Below are positions 1 to 7,024 of a stretch of DNA of 41,578 nt, one piece after another. The notes under the pieces are model-generated. The model was given only the letters and a program-made list of their open reading frames with translations, did no database searches and was not told the origin of the DNA. Made by a program: the position numbers and the translations under genes. The stretch is from Prochlorococcus sp. AG-670-M15 (GTDB taxonomy: Bacteria; Cyanobacteriota; Cyanobacteriia; PCC-6307; Cyanobiaceae), in NCBI GenBank assembly GCA_003211415.1, contig QCSV01000007.1, forward strand, positions 1 to 41,578. Reading direction: 5' to 3'. The first letter of the stretch is position 1; every line of letters begins with the position of its first letter.

Positions 1-15
1 TAATAAACTTATTTC

Positions 16-1383
16 CTAAAGAAGACCAACAGGATCAGCTGCAACATCATCTGAAATTTTATTACCATCATTTGGGGGTTTATCTTTTAGAACAATTCTC
101 AAGAGAACAGGTGCAAGAAATGTCGTTCCAATAACCATTAATAAAATTGCTGCTTCAAGAGAGGGAGTTAACAACTTAGCACTTGTTCCTAGTCCAAGGA
201 AAATTAAACCAACCTCTCCTCTGGGCATCATACCTAAACCTACAACTAGTCTATTTGTAGGTTTATCACTTGAAAATACCCATCCAGCTGCAATTTTACC
301 AATAATTGCTACAACTAATAAAAATCCAGCAACTACAAGAGCTGACCTACTTGTTGGATCAAGTGGATTTATAACTGATAGATCCATTCCAGCTCCAACT
401 AATACGAAAAAAATAGTTGCGAATAGGGATACTAAAGGTAAAACCGATTGTTGAATTGCGTGATTATTTTTAGAACTACTAAGAATTAATCCAGCTGCAA
501 AAGCACCTAAAGCTGCTTCCAATCCAATGGCTGTTGCGACAAAACAACACAAAACAAGTATCACAAAAGAAGCTACCACTACTGCTCCAGGTGCCTTTAA
601 TCTATCTAATAACCAATCAAAACCTGGAGCAGCTGTTCGACTTAATGCGATAGCTGCAATAACAAATACTACAGCCGCTGCAACTAATTTAACGATAGGA
701 GCAATTTCTAAAGAACCTCCGGCGGCAAGGGCTACTACAACTGCAAGAATAACAATACCCAAAATATCATCTAAAACAGCCGCTCCAATAACAATCTGTC
801 CTTCTCTAGTTTTTAAATATCCTAACTCACCAAAAACACTTGCAGTAATTCCTATACTTGTAGCTGTCATAGATGCTCCTGCAAAAACTGCTGGAATTAG
901 ATCTACTTGGAAAATAAACATTAGTCCAAAAGTTCCAAAGGCAAACGGTAAAATTACACCAGCCATAGCAACAGTGAAAGCCTGAGCCCCAACAGCTACT
1001 AATTCCTCTAACTCACTTTCTAATCCTGTTAAAAATAAAAGAGCATATAACCCGAGAGTTGCTACTGCTTGTAGGGATGGAAAACTTTCGAAATAAACAT
1101 CAGGTACAGCTTCTGGGGGGATTGACGCTAATGAGCTAATAACATTCACAAGTCCTTCATTTAATTCGGTTCCAGCTGAGGGTGGTATTAACAAATGGAA
1201 TCCTGATGCCCCTATTAAAACCCCTGCAAGAAGTTCACCTACTATCGTTGGCAAACTCAGTCTTACTAGGATTTCTGCTAATGCTCTTGCAGCTAAAAAT
1301 ATCAATAGAAACCTTATAACTCCTATCAACGTTTCTGCAACTTCTAAATCATGTGCACTTAATTCAGCAAGTAAGGAATACAT
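16..1383 (-). CDS. Na+/H+ antiporter, CPA2 family (NhaS3-like)
   Basis: Polytopic inner- or thylakoid-membrane protein of 455 aa, predicted to exchange Na+ (or K+) for H+. It is almost entirely hydrophobic, with about a dozen membrane segments between residues 15 and 435. The N-terminal LPTIVGELLAGVLIG stretch (44-58) and the paired acidic motif VLDD (203-206, D205/D206) in a membrane helix are hallmarks of the CPA2 exchangers. The length matches cyanobacterial NhaS3-type proteins (about 460 aa). There is no C-terminal RCK/TrkA-N domain, which argues against a full KefB/KefC channel. It diverges from glgP across a 136-bp gap. Ion specificity cannot be read from sequence. Family call is firm; the NhaS3 orthology is inference. 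Confidence 0.9.
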   Translation of the reverse strand: MYSLLAELSAHDLEVAETLIGVIRFLLIFLAARALAEILVRLSLPTIVGELLAGVLIGASGFHLLIPPSAGTELNEGLVNVISSLASIPPEAVPDVYFESFPSLQAVATLGLYALLFLTGLESELEELVAVGAQAFTVAMAGVILPFAFGTFGLMFIFQVDLIPAVFAGASMTATSIGITASVFGELGYLKTREGQIVIGAAVLDDILGIVILAVVVALAAGGSLEIAPIVKLVAAAVVFVIAAIALSRTAAPGFDWLLDRLKAPGAVVVASFVILVLCCFVATAIGLEAALGAFAAGLILSSSKNNHAIQQSVLPLVSLFATIFFVLVGAGMDLSVINPLDPTSRSALVVAGFLLVVAIIGKIAAGWVFSSDKPTNRLVVGLGMMPRGEVGLIFLGLGTSAKLLTPSLEAAILLMVIGTTFLAPVLLRIVLKDKPPNDGNKISDDVAADPVGLL

Positions 1384-1400
1384 TTAAAATTAGAGAAAAA

Positions 1401-1429
1401 ATAAACTACCTAACTGGAAGATAGTTTAT
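1401..1429. repeat. 8-bp inverted repeat in the antiporter/glgP divergent gap
   Basis: ATAAACTA (1401-1408) is repeated as its exact reverse complement TAGTTTAT (1422-1429), with 13 bases between the arms. It lies in the 136-bp region between two divergently transcribed genes, where an operator or promoter would be expected. There is no T-tract after it, so it is not a terminator. A regulatory role is only inferred. Confidence 0.35.
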
Positions 1430-1519
1430 GGAGGGCCCACTTTAAGAAATATGTAAGAAAAAAGCAAAAATACTCAACAAGTGTGGATCTGAAGTTACAA
1501 CAAAGAAATTTCCTTAAAA

Positions 1520-4084
1520 ATGGCTATCGTCTGTTATATGTCCAATCCAATGAATACCAACGAACCCTTCGATCTACGTTTGCCTACCCCAGGCTGCTAC
1601 CTAGATCCTGAGAAAGCTGGCATGGATTCTGATGCTGTTTTCCAAGGAATGACAGCCCATCTATTTTATACTCTTGGAAAGTTAGCTACTTCTGCAAGTC
1701 CCCACGACTTGTACATGGCTTTAAGTTATGCTGTGAAAGATAGGCTAATGACAAGATATTTAGCTAGCCAAGAAGTTATAAGAAAAAAACCCCAAAAAAC
1801 AGTTGCTTACCTTTCAGCAGAATTTTTAATAGGCCCTCAATTAAGCAATAATCTTCTCAATCTTGGAATAACTCAAGAGGCAGAAGATGCTTTAAAAAGA
1901 TTTGGCATTGAATCATTGTCAACAATTCTAGAAGTTGAAGAGGAACCTGGATTAGGTAATGGTGGACTTGGCAGACTTGCAGCATGTTATATGGAATCAT
2001 TAGCATCTCTACAAGTTCCAGCTGTTGGTTATGGTATACGATATGAATTTGGCATATTCAATCAGTTAATAAGGGATGGTTGGCAAGTTGAAGTAACTGA
2101 CAAATGGTTAAAAGGTGGATGGCCATGGGAACTTCCACAACCGGACGAATCATGTTTCGTAGGTTTTGGAGGGAGAACTGAAAGTTATAGAGATGATAAA
2201 GGGAACTACAGATCAAGATGGATTCCTTCAGAGCATGCAATTGGAGTACCGCATGATGTTCCAGTTTTAGGATACAGAGTAAATACATGTGACAGATTAA
2301 GATTATGGAGAGCTGATGCAACAGAAAGTTTTGACTTTTATGCATTCAATATTGGTGATTATTATGGTGCAGTCGAAGAAAAAGTTGCATCTGAAACTCT
2401 TTCAAAAGTTCTATATCCAAATGATGGAACTGACGAAGGTAGAAGATTAAGACTTAAACAACAACACTTTTTTGTAAGTTGCTCTCTTCAGGATATGTTG
2501 AGAAGCCTTGAAAAAAGATCAATATCAATAACAGAATTCCCTAAGCATTGGACAGTCCAATTAAATGATACCCATCCTGCTATTGCAGTTGCAGAATTAA
2601 TGAGACTTCTTATTGACCAATATCGAATAGGTTGGGATAAAGCTTGGAACATAACAACCTCTTCAGTTGCTTATACCAACCACACATTACTACCAGAAGC
2701 TTTAGAAAAATGGGATTTAGGTTTATTTAATGATCTTCTTCCTCGTCATCTAGAAATTATTTATGAAATTAATTGGAGATTTCTGCAACAATTAAGACTA
2801 CGTTATCCTGGTGATGACAAGATCCTTCAAAAACTCTCAATAATTGATGAAGAAGGATCCAAATCAGTTCGGATGGCTCATTTAGCTACAATTGGAGCAC
2901 ATCATATAAATGGTGTTGCAGCTCTCCACTCAGATCTTATAAAAAGACAACTTCTGCCTGAATTCGCAGCTCTTTGGCCTGAAAAATTTACAAATGTAAC
3001 TAATGGAGTTACTCCAAGGAGATGGGTTGCCCTATCAAATCCATCACTATCGAACCTTTTAGAAGAAGAAGTTGGTCCAGACTGGATAACAAATATGGAA
3101 CTTCTTAAGAAGTTAGAAGAAAAAAAAGATAACAATAATTTTTTGCAAAAATTTGAGGAGACTAAACTAAATGGTAAAAGAAAATTATCTAACTTTATCC
3201 ATTCAAAAACTGGAATACTAGTTGATCCATCAAGTTTATTTGATGTTCAAGTAAAAAGAATTCATCAATATAAAAGGCAACATTTAAACGCCCTACAAAT
3301 TATTGCCCAATATTTAAGAATCAAAAATGGTACAAACAAGTATGAAGTCCCAAGAACAATAATATTCGGTGGTAAAGCTGCACCAGGTTACTTTATGGCA
3401 AAGCTGATGATTAGATTCATTAATGGAATTGCTGATGTAGTTAATTCTGATCCAGATATGGATGGTTTATTAAGAGTTGTTTTTCTACCAGACTATAACG
3501 TTAAACTTGGTGAAATAGTTTATCCTGCAACGGATCTTTCAGAACAAATTTCAACTGCTGGAAAAGAAGCATCTGGAACTGGAAACATGAAGTTTGCCAT
3601 GAATGGAGCCTTAACGATTGGGACCTTAGATGGAGCAAACGTAGAATTAAGAGATCTTGTGAAAAAAGAGAATTTCTTTCTTTTTGGTAAAACTGAAAGC
3701 GAAATCATGGACTTAAAAAATAATAACTACTCTCCCAAAACTTTTATTGATCAATGTCCAGAACTCAAAGAGGTTATACGCCTAATTGAAATTGGCCACT
3801 TTAGCAATGGAGACAAAGAATTATTTAAACCCTTATTAAATAGCCTTACAGGACATGACCCATTTTTTGTTATGGCTGACTTTGAAGATTACTTAAATAA
3901 ACAGGATGTGGTCAGTGAATGCTGGAATAATAAAAAATCTTGGAATAAAATGGCATTATTAAATACTGCTAGATCAGGATACTTTTCTTCAGATAGATCT
4001 ATTAGAGAGTACTGTGAATCTATTTGGAAGGTATCTCCAATGCCTGTAGAAATTACTTGCGACGTAGAAGAAGTAACTAATTAA
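1520..4084 (+). CDS. glgP: Glycogen phosphorylase (GT35)
   Basis: Releases glucose-1-phosphate from the ends of alpha-1,4-glucan, mobilising stored glycogen in the dark; cytosolic, PLP-dependent. The 854-aa product has the usual GT35 length. The pyridoxal-phosphate lysine is K691 in GTGNMKF, followed by the family stretch GTLDGANVE. The glycine-rich GNGGLGRLAA segment near residue 150 and the KRIHQYKRQ stretch near 575 are also typical. An in-frame ATG at 1538 (MSNPMNT) is an equally plausible start. The first roughly 120 bases are visibly richer in G+C than the rest of the gene. The 3' end overlaps the convergent small gene at 4077 by 8 bases. Confidence 0.97.
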   Translation: MAIVCYMSNPMNTNEPFDLRLPTPGCYLDPEKAGMDSDAVFQGMTAHLFYTLGKLATSASPHDLYMALSYAVKDRLMTRYLASQEVIRKKPQKTVAYLSAEFLIGPQLSNNLLNLGITQEAEDALKRFGIESLSTILEVEEEPGLGNGGLGRLAACYMESLASLQVPAVGYGIRYEFGIFNQLIRDGWQVEVTDKWLKGGWPWELPQPDESCFVGFGGRTESYRDDKGNYRSRWIPSEHAIGVPHDVPVLGYRVNTCDRLRLWRADATESFDFYAFNIGDYYGAVEEKVASETLSKVLYPNDGTDEGRRLRLKQQHFFVSCSLQDMLRSLEKRSISITEFPKHWTVQLNDTHPAIAVAELMRLLIDQYRIGWDKAWNITTSSVAYTNHTLLPEALEKWDLGLFNDLLPRHLEIIYEINWRFLQQLRLRYPGDDKILQKLSIIDEEGSKSVRMAHLATIGAHHINGVAALHSDLIKRQLLPEFAALWPEKFTNVTNGVTPRRWVALSNPSLSNLLEEEVGPDWITNMELLKKLEEKKDNNNFLQKFEETKLNGKRKLSNFIHSKTGILVDPSSLFDVQVKRIHQYKRQHLNALQIIAQYLRIKNGTNKYEVPRTIIFGGKAAPGYFMAKLMIRFINGIADVVNSDPDMDGLLRVVFLPDYNVKLGEIVYPATDLSEQISTAGKEASGTGNMKFAMNGALTIGTLDGANVELRDLVKKENFFLFGKTESEIMDLKNNNYSPKTFIDQCPELKEVIRLIEIGHFSNGDKELFKPLLNSLTGHDPFFVMADFEDYLNKQDVVSECWNNKKSWNKMALLNTARSGYFSSDRSIREYCESIWKVSPMPVEITCDVEEVTN

Positions 4085-4532
4085 TATTTTTCTTATCTGG
4101 TGAATCTGGGGTTTGATGAAATAATCTATTCAAAATTAATCTATCCATATTTAATGGATCTGGGGCTAATTCATTTGCAATTTCTTTAAATTTTGATTCG
4201 ATATTGTTTGAAATTTTTATATCAAATATTCTTTCCATTAATGCTTCAATTGAATATAAATAGGCATTTACACTTTCCAGTTCATCTAAAGCTTCAGTAA
4301 TTTCAGTATCAGAAATATGATTTTCTTTTAAACTGGTATCTTCATTTGATTCTATTTCAGATAATTCTCTTTGCAAATCATCAGTAACCTTAGTACAAAG
4401 AGTTCTGAACGATTGAATAGATGCCCAATTCAATTCTTGTTGCTGCTTAAAAGTAGGAAATTCTCTAATTAGACGATCATGCTCTTTATAAAATCTCTGA
4501 CAATCAGAGCATTGACATGGTTTCTCAGTCAA
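4077..4532 (-). CDS. Conserved cyanobacterial protein with N-terminal CxCxxC cluster
   Basis: Unknown function, 151 aa. The N-terminus carries a tight cysteine cluster (C6, C8, C11; motif CQCSDC), suggestive of metal binding, with one more Cys at 46. The rest is acidic and predicted helical, without signal peptide or membrane segment. No ATG is available before the cysteines: the frame closes at an upstream TAG and the best start is TTG at 4532. It lies 31 bases after the 110-aa gene on the same strand, so the two are probably co-transcribed, and its tail overlaps the end of glgP by 8 bases. I do not recognise a named family; Fe-S or zinc binding is only a possibility. Confidence 0.75.
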   Translation of the reverse strand: MTEKPCQCSDCQRFYKEHDRLIREFPTFKQQQELNWASIQSFRTLCTKVTDDLQRELSEIESNEDTSLKENHISDTEITEALDELESVNAYLYSIEALMERIFDIKISNNIESKFKEIANELAPDPLNMDRLILNRLFHQTPDSPDKKNIN

Positions 4533-4563
4533 AAGAAAAAATAATTCTTTCTATATCATCTCA

Positions 4564-4896
4564 CTATTTGGGCAAAATTGAAGGGCCATCCAATAATTCG
4601 TCATTTTCATCGAGTGAATCCGGACTATCTGGCAAAGGTATCTCAATACTAGTAACCAAATTAATAACATCTCTTAGTCTCATAGAATCAGCAAACCATC
4701 CCATTGCTTGCTCGGCATCGCCTCTTTTTTCTGCATCATTTGCTTGATCTTCATGAGCTTCAGCCAAAAGAGCAAGCCAGCAAAGGCATCTTGCTTGAAC
4801 TATTGAAAGATCTAAATCATTAGGTTGAGATTTAGAAATGCGTTCATGCTCTTGTTGAATTAAGAGCTTTAAACGCATATCATGCAACTTAGCCAT
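4564..4896 (-). CDS. Conserved hypothetical protein, helical, 110 aa
   Basis: No recognised family. The 110-aa product is mostly helical up to about residue 85 (MRLKLLIQQEHERI, then an Ala/Glu/Asp-rich helix containing CLCWLALLAEAHEDQ) and ends in an acidic, proline-containing tail. There is no signal peptide or membrane segment, so it is probably cytosolic. It starts at ATG 4896, 78 bases from tRNA-Arg, and is followed 31 bases later by the CxCxxC protein, with which it probably forms a two-gene operon. Codon use and composition match the neighbours, which supports a real gene. Function unknown. Confidence 0.75.
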   Translation of the reverse strand: MAKLHDMRLKLLIQQEHERISKSQPNDLDLSIVQARCLCWLALLAEAHEDQANDAEKRGDAEQAMGWFADSMRLRDVINLVTSIEIPLPDSPDSLDENDELLDGPSILPK

Positions 4897-4974
4897 AAAA
4901 GATTTACTACTAATTATACGCTAGCTAGAGAGTAGCAAGTTTGCACACATACTACATATAGTTTTTTACTTTTA

Positions 4975-5048
<74 letters not shown>

Positions 5049-5086
5049 AATAGATGATTTTTGGAGTATTAAGCATTATGCTAAAT

Positions 5087-5465
5087 GAAAGCAGGAGAGG
5101 CATTCGCAAGAAAGTTTTATTTTGGAAACAAAATAAAACTTTCTTGAGGAAAGTCCGGGCTCCCACATGGTCAGGCTTGCTGGGTAATTCCCAGTGCGGG
5201 TAACCGTGAGGATAGTGCCACAGAAACATACCGCCTAATACTTTATGTATGGCAAGGGTGCAAGGGTGTGGTAAGAGCGCACCAGCAACATTGAGAAGTG
5301 TTGGCTAGGTAAACCCCGGCTGGGAGCAAGGCTTAGTAGATTTATGACCATTAAACAATCTACTTTTAAGCGCCGCTTGAGACTGTGAAGTAATTCCAGT
5401 CCTAGATAGATGATTGCCCATCTTATTAATTAAGATGAACAGAACCCGGCTTATGACCTGCTTTC
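5087..5465 (+). ncRNA. rnpB: RNase P RNA (M1 RNA)
   Basis: Catalytic RNA that removes tRNA 5' leaders. The ends pair as helix P1 (GAAAGCAGG at 5087-5095 with CCTGCTTTC at 5457-5465). The universally conserved regions are present: GAGGAAAGTCCGGGCT from about 5146, GGTAAGAGCGCACC near 5270, GGGAGCAAGG near 5322, and ACAGAACCCGGCTTAT at 5439-5454. P3 is an unusually long perfect hairpin (18 bp, GAAA loop, 5107-5146). P15 (AGTAGAT/ATCTACT, 5335-5364) has a loop without the GGU motif that binds CCA in most bacteria, as known for cyanobacteria. rnc begins 25 bases downstream. Exact ends are inferred from P1 pairing. Confidence 0.97.
5107..5146 (+). repeat. Perfect 18-bp hairpin (P3 of RNase P RNA)
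   Basis: Bases 5107-5124 and 5129-5146 are exact reverse complements, closed by a GAAA tetraloop (5125-5128). The stem is AT-rich. It lies between the P1 strand and the GAGGAAAGTCC core, the place of helix P3. Confidence 0.9.
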
Positions 5466-5490
5466 TAATTGTTGCGATTATTCAAATCAG

Positions 5491-6240
5491 ATGACAAATA
5501 TAATTAACGCGAAGAGGATTAATCAAATAACTACTTTTTTAAAGTCTTTAAATATTAAATCAAAAAGATTTTCCGAAATAATTAGAACTCAAAATATTTC
5601 AATTATTCAAGATTTTAATCAAGCATTTATCCACTCCTCCGAGGACAAAATATTAAATTATGAAAAACTAGAATTTTTCGGAGATGCAGTCCTCAGATTA
5701 GCGGCTTCTAATTTTATTGAAAAAAAATATCCTCAAATGAGTGTAGGAGAAAGATCAGAGCTAAGAGCACAAATTGTAAGTGATGAGTGGTTAACTAATT
5801 TAGGGAAAAAAATTAATATAGAAAAATTAATAATTAAGGGACCTAAAGCTCTTGGTGATGAAAATTCAAAAAATACAATTATTGGTGAAACTACAGAAGC
5901 TTTAATCGGTGCTATTTACAAGTGCTTTAATTCTATTCAAGAAGTAAATCTTTGGTTAGATGATATTTGGGAGGAAGATTCAGAAATATTTTTAAAAGCT
6001 CCATATAAATTTAAATCAAAAACAGTATTGCAAGAGTGGTGTCAAAGTAAAGGTTTTGATTTGCCAGTTTATAAATTAATTGAAGTCTCAAAGAAAAATG
6101 GCGACCCTAAAAGATTTTCTTGCGATATATTTATCGAAGGATTAAAAGAATCATCTTCATTCGGCAAGTCCCATAAACAAGCAGAAACAAATGCAGCAAG
6201 AGTTTTGATAGAAAAATTAATTACTATGGGTAAAATCTAA
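5491..6240 (+). CDS. rnc: Ribonuclease III
   Basis: Cleaves double-stranded RNA, as in rRNA precursor processing. The endonuclease domain spans about residues 10-155, with the signature NYEKLEFFGDAVL at 56-68; E61 and D65 correspond to E. coli E41 and D45. The second metal-site segment is GETTEALIG (132-140): E136 matches the catalytic E117, while the position of D114 is glutamate (E133). A double-stranded RNA-binding domain follows at about 170-245. Length (249 aa) is normal. ATG start lies 25 bases after rnpB, so read-through from rnpB is possible. Convergent with ndhS, 3 bases away. Confidence 0.95.
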   Translation: MTNIINAKRINQITTFLKSLNIKSKRFSEIIRTQNISIIQDFNQAFIHSSEDKILNYEKLEFFGDAVLRLAASNFIEKKYPQMSVGERSELRAQIVSDEWLTNLGKKINIEKLIIKGPKALGDENSKNTIIGETTEALIGAIYKCFNSIQEVNLWLDDIWEEDSEIFLKAPYKFKSKTVLQEWCQSKGFDLPVYKLIEVSKKNGDPKRFSCDIFIEGLKESSSFGKSHKQAETNAARVLIEKLITMGKI

Positions 6241-6243
6241 TTT

Positions 6244-6429
6244 TTATACTATTTCTAAATTAGTTAACTGAAAAGTTATGAGTTTATCCCAATTACCTCC
6301 TTCAAACAGAACCGCTGCTCTTTTTTTTGTAACTCTTTGTACAAACCCTTTATATCCTCTATAGATAGAATTGGAGTCTTTTACAACAACAAAAGATCCA
6401 GGAAGTATGGGTTTAGTAGATAATTCCAT
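6244..6429 (-). CDS. ndhS: NAD(P)H-quinone oxidoreductase subunit S
   Basis: Small SH3-like subunit of photosynthetic NDH-1 (cyanobacterial/chloroplast complex), placed by published work at the ferredoxin-docking site on the stromal/cytosolic face. The 61-aa product matches my memory of NdhS/DUF3252: PGSFVVVKD, then [20 protein letters not shown] and the terminal [17 protein letters not shown] block. No membrane segment, consistent with a peripheral subunit. It is alone on its strand between rnc (3-base convergent gap) and rimM (24-base divergent gap). Assigned from recognised motifs, not a search. Confidence 0.85.
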   Translation of the reverse strand: MELSTKPILPGSFVVVKDSNSIYRGYKGFVQRVTKKRAAVLFEGGNWDKLITFQLTNLEIV

Positions 6430-6453
6430 AAAACACTTTTTCTAATACAATAT

Positions 6454-6993
6454 ATGATAAATAAAAATGAATGGTTGACTGTTGGATTGATAACATCATG
6501 TCATGGAATCAATGGACAGGTGAAGGTTAAATCTCTAAGCGATTTTGAAGAAAGATTCTTAAAACCGGGAATTAGATGGTTGCAAAAAGAAAATGAACCT
6601 CCTTCAAAAATAGAACTTATATCTGGTTTCAAACAGCCTGGTAAAGAAATCTTCATAGTTAAGTTACAAGGAATAAATACAAGAAATCATGCAGAGCAAC
6701 TGAAAAAATTTAAAATTCTTGTAAAAACCGATACACTGCCCAAATTAAAAAATGAAGAATTTCACTTGTTAGAACTTATAAATCTCGATGTCAAGACTTT
6801 TGAAAATGATGAATTAAAAACAATTGGGAAAGTTATCAATTTAGAAAATGAGAAAAATAATTTACTTGTTATTGAACTATTTAAAAATCAAAAAAAAGTT
6901 CTCATACCATTTGTTAAAGAAATAGTCCCATTATTAGATATAAAAAATAATTTTCTAATCATCAATCCTCCAAATGGACTTCTAGAGCTATAA
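6454..6993 (+). CDS. rimM: Ribosome maturation factor RimM
   Basis: Assists late maturation of the 30S subunit head, binding ribosomal protein S19. The 179-aa product has the N-terminal RimM domain, opening with [18 protein letters not shown] (residues 8-25), whose Gly/His pattern is characteristic, then a PRC-barrel domain from about residue 97 to the end ([12 protein letters not shown] ... [14 protein letters not shown]). The ATG at 6454 gives the expected N-terminus. It diverges from ndhS across 24 bases and is convergent with glmS. Lysine-rich, AT-biased codons match the neighbourhood. Confidence 0.95.
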   Translation: MINKNEWLTVGLITSCHGINGQVKVKSLSDFEERFLKPGIRWLQKENEPPSKIELISGFKQPGKEIFIVKLQGINTRNHAEQLKKFKILVKTDTLPKLKNEEFHLLELINLDVKTFENDELKTIGKVINLENEKNNLLVIELFKNQKKVLIPFVKEIVPLLDIKNNFLIINPPNGLLEL

Positions 6994-7024
6994 ATAAAAA
7001 ATGTAAAAATTTAAAGTAGACTCA

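Noticed and set aside
527..985. 152-codon plus-strand frame inside the antiporter gene
   Set aside because: Low-complexity Thr/Ala/Lys/Pro translation without motifs, wholly antisense to a clear membrane-protein gene.
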